This document shows, one piece after another, positions 11,161 through 21,565 of a stretch of 64,000 bases of DNA; the stretch's first letter is position 1, and each line of letters begins with the position of its first letter. The notes beneath the pieces are model-generated. The model had not been told where the DNA came from. It worked only from the letters and a program-made list of their open reading frames with translations, and did no database searches. The stretch is taken from contig CM066043.1 of the NCBI GenBank assembly GCA_033557465.1, positions 74,926,662 to 74,990,661 of the forward strand, in the 5' to 3' direction. The stretch is from Ichthyophis bannanicus (lineage: Eukaryota > Chordata > Amphibia > Gymnophiona > Ichthyophiidae). The translations under genes and the position numbers were made by a program.

Positions 11161-11642
11161 ATCTTTGCTTTCCTGACTACTTTCCCAGTTTCTGTTAGCT
11201 ATTTCAAATATTGCTACTAGTCTTCCTCTTTCTGCGATCTCTTGTGGCTAATGAAGGCTAGCCTCTTTTTCCCTTACTTTTTCAGCTACTTCTTTCAAGA
11301 ACCAAAGCGGCCTCTTTTGTCTTACTTTTATTTTCTTAAGAAAATGTTTTTGCATGTTACTTTATTCATTTTCCCAGATATTCACATCCAGCTAAGGACT
11401 GGCACAAGATTGAGTAGATGTGATGTTTAATATGTGGTGAATACTTGCCTGTTATACAGTGTGATTAGGAAGGGAGAATTGAGAGCTTTGTGCTTGGTGC
11501 AAAGATTTTTGATAGTGGATAAAATTCTAACATTCAGCATCATTGCTCATAAGCTGTGTCAATGCAATGCTTGTAGTTTGCAGATGGGGGTGGGAAAATA
11601 TAAAGCTATCATTACTGAGCATCCGTCAATGGTCAAGTAGAT
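11161..11642. other. No recognisable feature
   Basis: Unique-looking AT-rich sequence with two short open frames (11242-11430 and 11434-11640). Neither resembles any family I know and there are no repeats I can identify. Confidence 0.4.
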
Positions 11643-11650
11643 ATCTAGAT

Positions 11651-11844
11651 CAGGGTTCTCCAATTCTGGTCCTGGAGGGCCACAAACCAGTCAGATTTTC
11701 AGGATGTCCTTAATGAATATGCATGAGAGAGATTTGTATGTACTACCCTCATTGTTTTCAAATTTATCTCATGCATATTCATTAGGGATATCCTGAAAAC
11801 CTGACTGATTTGCGGCCCTACAGGACCGGAATTGGAGACCCCTG
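11651..11844. mobile_element. Palindromic hAT-like MITE with 8-bp target duplication
   Basis: The ends are CAGGGTTCTCCAATTCTGG and the inverse CCGGAATTGGAGACCCCTG. The two arms are complementary over most of their length, both carrying a CTCATGCATATTCATTA-type block. Flanks are ATCTAGAT (11643-11650) and ATATAGAT (11845-11852), seven of eight bases identical. CAGGG...CCCTG ends with an 8-bp duplication are typical of hAT elements. No coding capacity. Confidence 0.8.
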
Positions 11845-12391
11845 ATATAGATCTCATCATATATGACCATCCCTCGGCATCTTTCTTCATTTACCATTTA
11901 CTACAAGCAGTTTGCAGGCTTTTGGAAATATCTGCTGTGATTGAATTAACTCACTTAGCTCACACCTTTCTAGTAGTAGCTCAGTGTCCAAATAATAATG
12001 GTATTGTATTTATTGATCTCCAGGAACAAGCAGGAATGAGTCTTCACATATGGATACATCAGTACCGACGGAGCCTGCGTGGGAACGCTCCCCAGCGTCC
12101 AAAAAGAAAACTTTTAGGAGCATCCCACGTGCATGCGCGCTGCCTTCCCGCCCATTTACCTCCCTCTCATCAGTTTTCCATTTTTCGCGGAGCCGGCAGG
12201 ACGTATTCCTGTCACCGCAGAAAATTCTTTTTTATTCTTAGTATTTTGTGGTCGCGTCTGCCTTCCCTCGACACCACCGGTACTGCCGGTGCTTTTCTTT
12301 CTTTTTACTGAAGTATTTCTTCTTTTCTTAGAAATGTTTTCCTGTTTAGTGCCTGACGGTTTCTAGGCCACTAGGCCTCTATCCTTCCATT

Positions 12392-14030
12392 ATGGAAAAG
12401 CCAGCCACTATCCTTAAGAAATGCTGAAAGTGTGGCGGTACAGATATATTTTCAGACACTCATACTTGGTGTCTAAAATGTTTAGGTCCTGACCATTGCC
12501 CTCTGGAGTGTCTCTCCTGCTGGAGCTCAAACAGAAGAAGTCTTCAGGATCGAGCACAACTCGATACCCGGTTCACATCGAACTCGATGTCACCAGTTAG
12601 AATATCTTCTTCTTCACAGGATCAGGTAACCAAACAAAAGTCTGTAAAGACTAGCCAGTCCTCGAGTGGTAGATCTCCTTCTCAGCATCGAAATGGCTCC
12701 GGCCTTGCCCTCAAGGACATTTTGGCAATAAAGCCCCGACGGGAGTCTTCGGGCTCCAAAGCATTAATGGGGCTTCAGGTTGTTCCCGGGGTTCTTACCT
12801 CGATGAACATACCTGGGCCATGCTCGGTGGTTGTGGCTGCTTCGAGCGGTACCGACACCCCTGCATCAGCTATGGTGATGGATGAAACACTCCTCACCGA
12901 TGAACGTAGTCTAGTGCTCTCGGCTACTTCGGTACCGCTAGAGTTGCTGCAGACCGTTCCTCGAGTATTGGTATCAGCTTCGGCATCGGTGTCGGTACCG
13001 TCCATGCTTGCTTCGACAGACTCGCTTCCTTCGATGCCGAGCCTGGAATCGATCTCTAGCATGGGGGATTCGGTACCGACTCGTCTTGGTACCGACCTCG
13101 GGCGGTACTGAAGACATCACTTTAAAGAAAATCCGATGCTTCATCCTTTCAAGTCTTCCGATCCCGATGACTGGGATGAATCCATCGGTACCAAGGCTGA
13201 TTTTTCAACAAGTCTAGCCTTTACCCCTCATTTTAGAGGGTCCTCCTCGGGGGAGATTTCTTTTCAAGCTTTTCTGCTTGATATGGCAAAGTTACTTGCC
13301 ATTTCTATACCTGGTAAAGAATCCCTACCGGGGGATACAGAGACACTGCAATTCCCCTGGATTCCAAAGGAGGTGATCATGCTTCCTTTGCATCAGATCT
13401 TACAAGATCTACTTTTAAAGATGTGGGAAACTCCTTTAACGATATTCCCACATTCTAAGACACTTGACACTATGTACAAGGTGCCACCCTCTCCAGGTTT
13501 TCAAAAGACTCAACTTCCTCATCATTCTATTGTAGAATCAGCAATGAGGCGTATTAAGAGTGCAAAGAAGCACTCTTCTTATCCGCCAGGTCGTGAGTCT
13601 AGGACTTTAGATGCCTTTGGACGTCGATGCTTCCAGGCATCCATGCTTTCAACGAGAATTATCTCATATATTTTCTATATGGGATTATCTCTTGAAGAGG
13701 TCACAAAGAACTTAGTTTTTGAACCCTTTTCTTCCAGAGCATAAAAGAGCAGACTATTTCTTATTAGTCAATCATGCTCAAACTATCTCTAGGTTCCTTA
13801 ATCGTACTTCCCTGGACTGTTTTGAGTCTATTAGCAGAACTTCTGCTATAGCCATAGGAGCACGACGCATAGCCTGGCTCCATGCTTCAGACTTGGACAG
13901 GTGGGTACAGGAAAGGCTGGGAAATACTCCTTGTACTGGTGAAAATCTCTTCAACAAGGAGCCTTTATTTCAAGCTAATCAGTTAAGCACTGATGCTGTT
14001 GCTTTCAGAAGATTGTCAAAACCTTCCTCT
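12392..14030 (+). pseudogene. DIRS A1 gag-like protein remnant
   Basis: Translation begins MEKPATILKKC and contains the family A zinc-ribbon pattern C-x2-C-x12-C-x2-C-x4-H-x4-C-x2-C (about residues 11-44), with a stop codon just inside the first Cys pair. A Ser/Thr/Val-rich region follows (12587-13111), coded by many GGTACCGA units, then the conserved gag core (FQAFLLDMAKLL, PHHSIVESAMRRIKSAKKHS, ARRIAWLHASDLDRWVQERL). At least two stops and one frameshift (near 13730) break it. By analogy to other DIRS elements it would be the nucleic-acid-binding gag-like protein. Confidence 0.85.
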
Positions 14031-14099
14031 ATTCCAGCTAATAAAAAATCTCCTAAAAAGCTTTATCCCCCTAGGGGAAAAAAGTTTTATCCATCTTCT

Positions 14100-16430
14100 A
14101 CCCATTATGCAGATGTTTCCAAAGATGGGCGACATCACACCAGGTTTAGAACTTTTGAGCCGCCTACTTTTCAACAGAAGCATCTAAAATTCATCTCATC
14201 CATGCTGAGATATCAGTCATACATTGACTCAATCCTCGACTCTGGGCATGAATCTCTTGCTACAAGAGAAATCTATCCTTCTAGCTCTAAGAGCTATTAA
14301 GGACTATCATACCCCAGAGATAACAGGTTTCTCCTTTTAAAACAAAAGGAGGACTAACTAACAACAGGGTGAGCTATACCCTTCACCTTGTCAGTTTCCT
14401 GTACGAGGATATCTCATACTTTTAACTGAAAGGGGACCCTATCTCTTCAAAGACTTACCAAATTGTAAGTCTTCTCAACTCTGTATTATTTTCTATCCCT
14501 CTTAGCCCAGACATTCAGTCTCTAAGAGTACTACTAAACAACTGGAGGGCTTATTCTCTAAGCCATAGGATTTTCTTCAATACCTACTCCAGTAAGTAGT
14601 TTCCATACAGAGTTTTCTCCCCCTTTGCGGTTCATCTTCTCAGATATTTTTTTAAGGCAGCTTTTTGGACAGAAATTGGGTATCACTACTCCAAATTATG
14701 TCTGTCGGTCCTCTCCAATCTATAGGACCTAACTTTTTATGCTGCCTTAATAACAGATAATTCCAAAAGAGGTCCAGAACTCATTTGAACTATTTATTGT
14801 TGCAGGCATCAGGCCTGTCTACTATTCTTAGCCACCTTCAGTTCTCTTTGGCTCCAACAGAATAGATTAGGTTGCACACTGGCAATTCAACAGCCAGATC
14901 TAAGCAACCTACAACATGCTCTCTGCAATTCTACAACAAAGCTCTGCAACTGTGGGCCTTTGTCAGAGAGCCTCAGAGCTACTCCTAGTAGGTAGCTGCC
15001 AGATAGTTAAGAAGGGCTTCAGCTGGTAGACTCTGCCAGTCATGCTCCTACATGACTGTTTTTTTCCTACTCTTACCATATTCCTTAAAATTTCCTTTTA
15101 AGAAAAGGTAACTAGGGTTTAGACCACGTGAAAGCGTAGAAAATTGCACAATTCCCTGGTTTGTTCCACATCTCACTGGAACTTCCACGACAGGGATGCA
15201 TTTTTTTCACTGCAGTCGGTCCTTATTCACTACTTTCCTTCTAATTTCCTATACTTCATGGTAGCTTAGTTTAAACAAGAGAACGCATAATACTCATATT
15301 GCCCTCATAAAGAGGCAAACATGGTATCCCCTTATATTGCGTCTTTTTCTCCAGTTACTATTTGAAATTATAGAAGGATCCAGACTTGCTGTCTTAAGAC
15401 TAAGGATCTCCTCTGCACTCATTCATGTACGTCTCAAGACCTGGTTATTTCAGGGCCTAGATCTTTTCAATAAGTCTAGTCCTATCCCTGTAAGTGAAGA
15501 ACATAATACCAGTTTCCACGAAACTTTCTCTATAGTTCTTCCATATTTAACCAGACAGAGATTCTCCATCAATATTCTCAAGTAGGTCTTAATCCTTCTT
15601 GTTATTGCGTCAATCTCTATACAACATCTGACTTTGAAAGATTTGTTTACTGTCTATATTAATGCTGCCCCAGCATACCATAAAACTCAATGGCCAACCA
15701 ATTTCTATGGTAAATTAGGAAATACCTTCTTTTACCGTTACCTTTTAGGTTACGTCACATCTGAAGCTCTACATGTAAGGTCGTCATCATAAGTGACATC
15801 ACTTACGAAAGACTTTTACTGATCTTCAAGAAATTGGAGGCTCAACGCCTAGTACAAATGTCTTTGTCTTTCATTGGAATAAAGGGGGTCTTAAAGACCC
15901 TATCCCCTTTTTTCTGCAAAGGGTATTTCTTCCTTTTCATCCAAACCAGTCAGATTATCTCCACTCTTTCCTAGGACCTTATTCTGCTCCAAGGACAAGA
16001 AGTTCAATTTTTTGGACTTTACAGAAGCTTTAGCTATTTCTCAAAAGTCCAACCTCATTGAACTCCCCCAGTACTTTCTTCTGGGGTTAGTTCTGGCCAT
16101 GAGGACTTCTCATCTCTTCCTGTATTGCAAAATTTATTTTTTTCCCTCTACTTCACATTGAGGGAATTTCTTTGAGGATAATGTACTGGCTCTCAACCAC
16201 AGACCCATATTACCCTGAACAAGTATTTTTGCAATATTTTTGAGTGAAAATTCGGACTCAATATTTTTCTAATATTTATGATTTACACAAGGACTCCCCT
16301 CCGGATACCTTGTTTTTAGTCAAGCTGTTCCACAGCACCTCTTTTTTCTTTTCTAGTTCAACTCCTACCTTGGATGCCTGAGGTTTTGAGGGATAAGCAT
16401 GGCCCATCTTTAGATTTGCAACATGCTGGG
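14100..16430 (+). pseudogene. DIRS A1 RT/RNase H and recombinase, heavily decayed
   Basis: Only scattered stretches align to A2/A3. RT start coding lies near 14130-14300 (FQQKHLKFISSMLRYQSYIDSIL in one frame). Partial RNase H and recombinase words follow, in frames that change every few tens of bases. The 16290-16390 stretch corresponds to the recombinase C-terminus (a KDSPPDTLF-like block, compare KDSRQDALF). No catalytic box is cleanly readable. Confidence 0.65.
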
Positions 16431-16454
16431 GCCTCCTCCAGGCATCTTAGCTTA

Positions 16455-16560
16455 GGAGTCCCCATATGTGAAGACTCATTCCTGCTTGTTCCTGGAGATA
16501 GCACAGTTACTTACCTGTAACAGGTGATCTCTGGGAACAGCAGGAATAAGTCTTCACAAC
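16455..16560 (+). repeat. DIRS A1 internal complementary region (joined-end copy)
   Basis: 16459-16499 is the exact inverse of the left terminus, and 16500-16547 is the exact inverse of the right terminus (12016 side and 16836 side). They meet at GGAGATA|GCACAG. This is the junction expected in the circular DNA intermediate of DIRS elements. Around it lies an imperfect 40-bp palindrome (16494-16533) centred on TTACCT. Confidence 0.9.
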
Positions 16561-17018
16561 CCACCCACCTCCCCTAGGAGGAGTTCTCTCTCTCTCTCTT
16601 TTTTCTCTCTAATTTGTCTACTTCCCTCCTTCGGTCTCAGCTACAAACCCAACTGATGAGAGGGAGGTAAATGGGCGGGAAGGCAGCACGCGTGCGCGTG
16701 GGATGCTTCCAAAAGCTTTCTTTTTGGACGCTGGGGAGCATTCCCGCGCAGGCTCCGTCGGTACCGACGTACCCATATGTGAAGACTTATTCCTGCTGTT
16801 CCCAGAGATCACCTGTTACAGGTAAGTAACTGTGCTATCCCTTATATACTATCATATTCTCTGTCAACATGAATGACCAAAGATTTTCCTCTTGTGGCAT
16901 ACATGCACCTGGAATCAACTAGGTGTTTTTTTTTCTTAGCGCCATCGTTGTTGGACTCCCTTTTCTCTCCATGTGGAAATGTCTTACAAGAAGTAATACA
17001 ACAGCCCTAAAAGCATTC

Positions 17019-17175
17019 TTCCTTATCGTTCCTCCAGCTTAGTCCTCCACGTATGGGTAGTGCACCTCCTCCTGCAGCATGAAGACTGGACCAATCAAAT
17101 TTCAGCATCACTGGAAACAGCATACTGGCTACCCCTTCAACTCCAGTGTGTCCAGTCTTCATGCAGCAGGAAGAT
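17019..17175 (+). repeat. DIRS-B left inverted terminal repeat with internal hairpin
   Basis: 17031-17148 is inverted at 23005-23123, with near identity through the GTGCACCTCCTCCTGCAGCA and GCATACTGGCTACCCCTTCA blocks. Within the left end, 17072-17096 (CCTGCAGCATGAAGACTGGA) is followed by its own inverse at about 17150-17172, giving a potential hairpin with a ~50-nt loop. The second arm has no counterpart at the right end. Confidence 0.8.
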
Positions 17176-18146
17176 GTTAGTGAGCCTGGCTGGGCTCACT
17201 AGTCAGTCAGTTAGGACTTAGATTTCTAGCTAACCTTTTGTTTTTTCTTTATTTACTCCCTATTGGGGTTTCTTTTTATTTGGTGTAGGAAAGAGTACCT
17301 GTTTCTTTAAATTTTTTATATGAGAACCGGCACTCCGGAGGGGGGGCCCGGAAGACGACTCTCTCCTGCCCAGCCAAAGCCACTTTCAGTTTGCATGCTT
17401 ATTAGTAGTACTTTGCTAGGATCTCTGTTCCCTGGGCTGTTCGGGGCAGAGCTCCTGCGGCGGCTGTCCTGCGACGCATCTCCTGTGAGGTAGGAGTTTG
17501 TGCGCTTGAAGGTGCCGGCGAGCTGCTCAGGGGCAGAAACAGTTAGGAAACTGTTCCTTGACTTGGCTCTATCGCATTTTTTCTTTCTTTCTTTTTTTCT
17601 TTAATTGCGTTATTTTCGTTAATTTCTTTAATTTCTTGGTTTGCTGTTTTTCCGGGCCGTTTGAGTCCACGGGGGGGCACTCAGAAGTCGGGGCCTTCTC
17701 TGGACTGTCTGTTTCGGTGCCAAAACTGCAGCGCGCCAAACGTTTGTGAGCAGCCGCGGCCATTTTGAGCTTCGCGGCTCCCACCAGCATGTAGCACACG
17801 CGGCCGTGTTGAGCTGGCCAGGGGTCACAGGGATCCTCTCTGGAGGTCCGGTGAGACGTGCCTGTGTTTTTGCTTTTCCCTTTTTTAACTCTGGGCTTTC
17901 TTTCATTTTTTCTTTTGTTTCAGAGTTCTGCTGTCCCTCAGCCGTGGGGGTTGTGTCACAGCTGCTTGATTCTACCTCTTGCCTTTCCAGGGGGGCTGTC
18001 TGCTTTACAAAAATACTAATAATAATATTATTACTACTTGGCAGCAAACAAGCGGCGTTCCTCATTCACGGCAGCCGCCCAGTGCCTAGCCAGTGTGCTG
18101 GTTCCTCTGGGACAGACCGCTGTCTCCCTTCAGGATCTAGGGAGCA
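17176..18146 (+). other. DIRS-B 5' leader
   Basis: Non-coding leader between the ITR and gag, with a pyrimidine-rich tract (17560-17640) and a GC-rich part (17650-17860). Short open frames here have no recognisable product. The promoter probably lies in the ITR/leader, but I see no defined motif. Confidence 0.5.
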
Positions 18147-19676
18147 GTGAATCGCTTCTTACGCTCTTTGGGGCCGAGTAGTTCGGGTTCCATGTCATCG
18201 GGGACCCTGTGTGTTGTTTGTGGATCTCGGAGGGGCGCTTCTACAGAGACAGGCATCTGTCAGCGCTGTGCCTCCGTATCCCTCAGTATGGAGCAGCGCC
18301 TGGAGAGTTCCTTGGCGTCTTCTTCTCAGCCAGCTCCCGCAGCTGTAGAGCTGGACTCGCCCTTAGAAGGTCCATCGGGGACAGCTCCCGCTCTTCCTTT
18401 AGGCACGGGGGCGCAGTCAGACCTTGGGGGTGATTTACTCTTGGAAGAATTTTCTCCAGATTTCATTTTACTGATTCATCAGGCGTTCTGTCGTCGGCGC
18501 CAGGGAGTTGGGGTAAGTTCCCTTCCTGTTCCAGTAGCGACCGCGCAGCCTGCTGCGGCGGAGAGTGTTTTGTCCGGCCTCAAAGCGCCCAAGCGGCAGC
18601 GCCTTCAGGAGCCCTTCTTGTCTGATTCGGATTGGCCGGAGGGTGAGGATCTGGAATTGGACTTGGAGGCGGATGGTGAGGCCTTAGAGGAAGGCGAGCT
18701 CCCTGAGCCGGAAGATCAGGCAAAGATCATACGAGTGTTTCGCCGGGAGGAGTTGCCCGCGCTCATTTCAGAAGCACTTCAGACTCTTGGTCTGGCTCCA
18801 GCGCCGCCTGTCGAGGAGGCGGATGGTGTGGATCCCATCATTCAGGCGGTGCGTCAGACTCAGGTGGTTTTCCCCATTCACAGAGTCATTGATCAGATGA
18901 TTCAAGCAGAATGGGATACTCCTGAATCTGGTCTCAAAGGTGTAAAGATCATGCACAGGCTATATCCTATGGCAGACAAGGACCTCGAACGGTTCCGCTC
19001 GCCTAAGGTTGATGCGGCAGTTTCGGCCGTGACTAAGAAGACCACGATCCCTGTGGAAGGTAGTGCGGCCTTGAAGGAGCCACAGGACAGAAAGATGGAC
19101 GGTCTGTTGAAGCAGTCCTTTGAGGCGGATGCGGTAGCGTTGCAGGCCTCAATTTGTGGAGCTTGGGTTGCTCGAGCCTGTCTTCGCTGGGTTCAGCGTC
19201 TTCGGCAGGCGGCATCCTTGGAAGCCGAGGAGTTAAACGAGCTTCAGCGCTTGGAGTCTGGTTCGGCGTATTTGGCGGATGTCCATTATGACCTTATCAG
19301 GGCGCTTTCTAATAGCATGGCTTCTTTGGTGGCAACACGAAGAGCCCTTTGGTTGAAGAATTGGGCGGCGGATGGATCTTCTAAGTCGCATCTGGGCAAG
19401 TTGCCCTTTAAAGGTAAACTGTTGTTTGGTGAGGATCTTGACAAGTTGGTCAAAGATTTGGGAGAATCCAAGGGTGGTCATCTACCGGAGGATCGCCCGA
19501 AGAGAGGAAGGTCCCTTCCTTCCCCTCGGGGTCAGTTTCGGGACTTTCGTAGGTTTCGGTCGCCCCGTTTTGGGGGGTCACAGAGAGGAAGGTATCTCTC
19601 TAGGTCTCCGAGCTTTCGAGGAGCCAGTAGGGGATTCGCAGCCGCTGCCCCTGCAGCCGCTCGCAAGTCCCAATGA
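18147..19676 (+). CDS. DIRS-B gag-like protein
   Basis: The open frame is 509 residues. MSSGTLCVVCGSRRG near residue 16 may be the real start. The N-terminus has a zinc-ribbon-like C-x2-C-x12-C-x2-C (about residues 23-41), the same spacing as the first four cysteines of family A gag. An acidic middle (DLELDLEADGEALEEGELPE) precedes the conserved core (HRLYPMADKDLERFRSP, AVTKKTTIPVEG, RRALWLKNWAADGSSK). The C-terminal ~60 residues are Arg/Ser/Gly-rich (RGRSLPSPRGQFRDFRRFRS), suited to RNA or DNA binding. The stop is 19674-19676. The RT frame starts about 50 bases downstream in the +1 frame. The role as capsid/nucleoprotein is inferred from position. Confidence 0.85.
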   Translation: MNRFLRSLGPSSSGSMSSGTLCVVCGSRRGASTETGICQRCASVSLSMEQRLESSLASSSQPAPAAVELDSPLEGPSGTAPALPLGTGAQSDLGGDLLLEEFSPDFILLIHQAFCRRRQGVGVSSLPVPVATAQPAAAESVLSGLKAPKRQRLQEPFLSDSDWPEGEDLELDLEADGEALEEGELPEPEDQAKIIRVFRREELPALISEALQTLGLAPAPPVEEADGVDPIIQAVRQTQVVFPIHRVIDQMIQAEWDTPESGLKGVKIMHRLYPMADKDLERFRSPKVDAAVSAVTKKTTIPVEGSAALKEPQDRKMDGLLKQSFEADAVALQASICGAWVARACLRWVQRLRQAASLEAEELNELQRLESGSAYLADVHYDLIRALSNSMASLVATRRALWLKNWAADGSSKSHLGKLPFKGKLLFGEDLDKLVKDLGESKGGHLPEDRPKRGRSLPSPRGQFRDFRRFRSPRFGGSQRGRYLSRSPSFRGASRGFAAAAPAAARKSQ

Positions 19677-19725
19677 AGGGCAGCGGGTCCAGGCGGAGAT
19701 CACAGCGATCGGAGGCCGTCTTTGA

Positions 19726-21565
19726 CTGTTTCTCTCTGCTTGGACCCACATCACGTCCGATCGATGGGTCTTGGAGATCATTCGGGACGGGTATACCCTG
19801 GACCTGGCCAGGCCCGTATTGGATTCCTTTGTGGCTTTTCCCTGCCGGGGCGCTCGAAAGACCGCTCAGGTTCGGCAAACCCTCGATCGCCTACTCCAGT
19901 TGGGAGCGGTAGTTCCCATTCCTCCGGCGGAATATGGACTCGGCAGGTATTCCATTTATTTCGTGGTGCCAAAGAAAGATGGTTCTCTTCGCCCCATTTT
20001 AGATCTCAAAGGGGTGAATGTGTGTCTTCGGGTTCCACATTTTCGGATGGAAACCCTGCAATCCGTAATTGTCGCTGTCCGCAGAGGTGAATTCCTCACC
20101 TCTCTCGACCTGACGGAGGCTTATCTCCATATTCCTATCCGGGAGTCTCATCAGAAGTATCTCAGGTTCGCTCTTCCTTGGGGTCACTTCCAGTTCCAGG
20201 CATTGCCCTTCGGCCTGGCAACCGCTCCTCGGGTGTTCACCAAAATCATGGTGGTGGCGGCGGCGGCGGCATTGCGCAAGGAAGGAGTGCTGGTCCATCC
20301 GTATCTGGACGATTGGTTGATTCGCGGAAAATCTCGATCGGAGAGCGAGATGGCCACGGCGAGAGTCGTGGAGCTTCTGCAGTCTCTCGGCTGGGTAGTC
20401 AACCCGGGCAAGAGCCGCTTGGTTCCGACGCAGTCTCTCGAGTACTTGGGTGTCCTCTTCGATACTCGCAGGGGTTCCGTGTTTCTCCCGGAACGGAGAG
20501 TGTTAGGTCTCCGGGCTCTCGTGCACCGCTTTCGGTGAATCACAGCCCCGTCGGCATGGCACTACCTTCAAGTGTTGGGAACGATGGCGGCATCCTTGGA
20601 GGTAGTGCCTTGGGCTCGCTTCCATATGCGCTCATTGCAGAGGGCTTTACTCCGTCGCTGGTCCAATCAAGTCGATTCGCTGCCCGCGGACGGTACGTCG
20701 GGACCTGAAATGGTGGCTTTGACCGTCCTCGCTCCGGGCGGGAATGCCCTTGGAGCAGCCGGACTGGGTTCCGCTGTTGACGGATGCCTGTCTGTCGGGC
20801 TGGGGCACGCACTGCGGGGTGCACGTGACGCAGGGTCTCTGGTCCCCGGAGGAGAGCGCCTGGTCGATCAATCGCTTGGAGCTGAGGGTCGTGCGGTTGG
20901 CACTGCAAAGCTTCGAAGTCCAAGTAACGCACTGAGCGGTGCGGGTTCTCTCCGACAATGCCGTGACCGTGGCTTACATAAATCGGCAGGGCGGTACTGG
21001 AAGCGTGGGCATGGAAGCGGAAGCCCAGGCGCTGTTCGCGTGGATAGAGCCCCGGTTACAGGCAATATCAGCGGCGCACATTGCCGGGAAGGACAATGTG
21101 ACGGCGGATTTTCTCAGCAGAGTTCAGGTGGATGCAGGCGAATGGGAGTTAAATCCCGAGGTGTTCGAGCAGGTCGTTCTTCGTTGGGGTCAGCCTGTCA
21201 TGGACCTGATGGCCACTTTTCGGTCGGCGAAGGCGGCTCGGTTTTTCAGTCGATGGCGGGAACCCATGTCAGAGGGCATAGATGCTCTGTTGCAGGCCTG
21301 GCCCTCGGTAGGCCTTCTTTACGTTTTTCCCCCGTGGCCGCTTCTGGGGCGAGTGATTCAGCGAATCGAGTCTCACAGGGGACGAGTGTTGTTGATAGCA
21401 CTGGATTGGCCCCGTCGTCCCTGGTATGCCGACCTGGTAAGGTTATTGGACGGCTCCCCGTGGCGCCTTCCACTTGCTCCGGATCTGTTGTGTCAGGGTC
21501 CTCTTCGCATGCCGCAAGTGGAGAGATTCTCTCTTACGGCCTGGCTATTGAAAGGTCGAGGCTAA
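19726..21565 (+). pseudogene. DIRS-B reverse transcriptase / RNase H / methyltransferase-like polyprotein
   Basis: RT motifs in frame: LTSLDLTEAYLHIPI (A), LPFGLATAPRVFTKI (B), HPYLDDWLI (C, YLDD). RNase H motifs: LLTDACLSGWG, NRLELRVV, LSDNAVTVAYINRQGG, NVTADFLSR, giving the D-E-D-D set. After RNase H comes VMDLMATF ... YVFPPWPLLGRVIQ ... LIALDWPRRPWY, the region annotated as methyltransferase-like in other DIRS elements. Three in-frame TGA codons occur (20536, 20720, 20936). A frameshift between about 20640 and 20690 moves coding from frame 1 to frame 2. The first ATG is at 19771, but homology begins before it (WVLEIIRDGYTLDL), so initiation may be non-standard or follow frameshifting from gag. 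Confidence 0.9.

Larger units (their letters stand above)
12016..16836 (+). mobile_element. DIRS retrotransposon A1 (family A), complete ends, decayed coding
   Basis: The left end starts ATCTCCAGGAACAAGCAGGA at 12016. The left ITR runs to about 12175, including the TACCGACGGAGCCTGCGTGG block. The right ITR (about 16665-16836) is its inverse and ends CAGGTAAGTAACTGTGCT. The ICR is at 16455-16560. Coding order is gag, RT/RNase H, recombinase. The middle (about 14300-16400) has many small deletions relative to A2/A3, so the copy is 4.8 kb instead of 5.7-5.9 kb. It lies 183 bp upstream of DIRS-B, in the same orientation. Confidence 0.9.

Noticed and set aside
12592..13111. Ser/Val-rich open frame as a secreted or mucin-like host protein
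   Set aside because: It is the variable repeat region of DIRS A1 gag: it lies between the zinc-ribbon and the gag core and has equivalents in A2 and A3.
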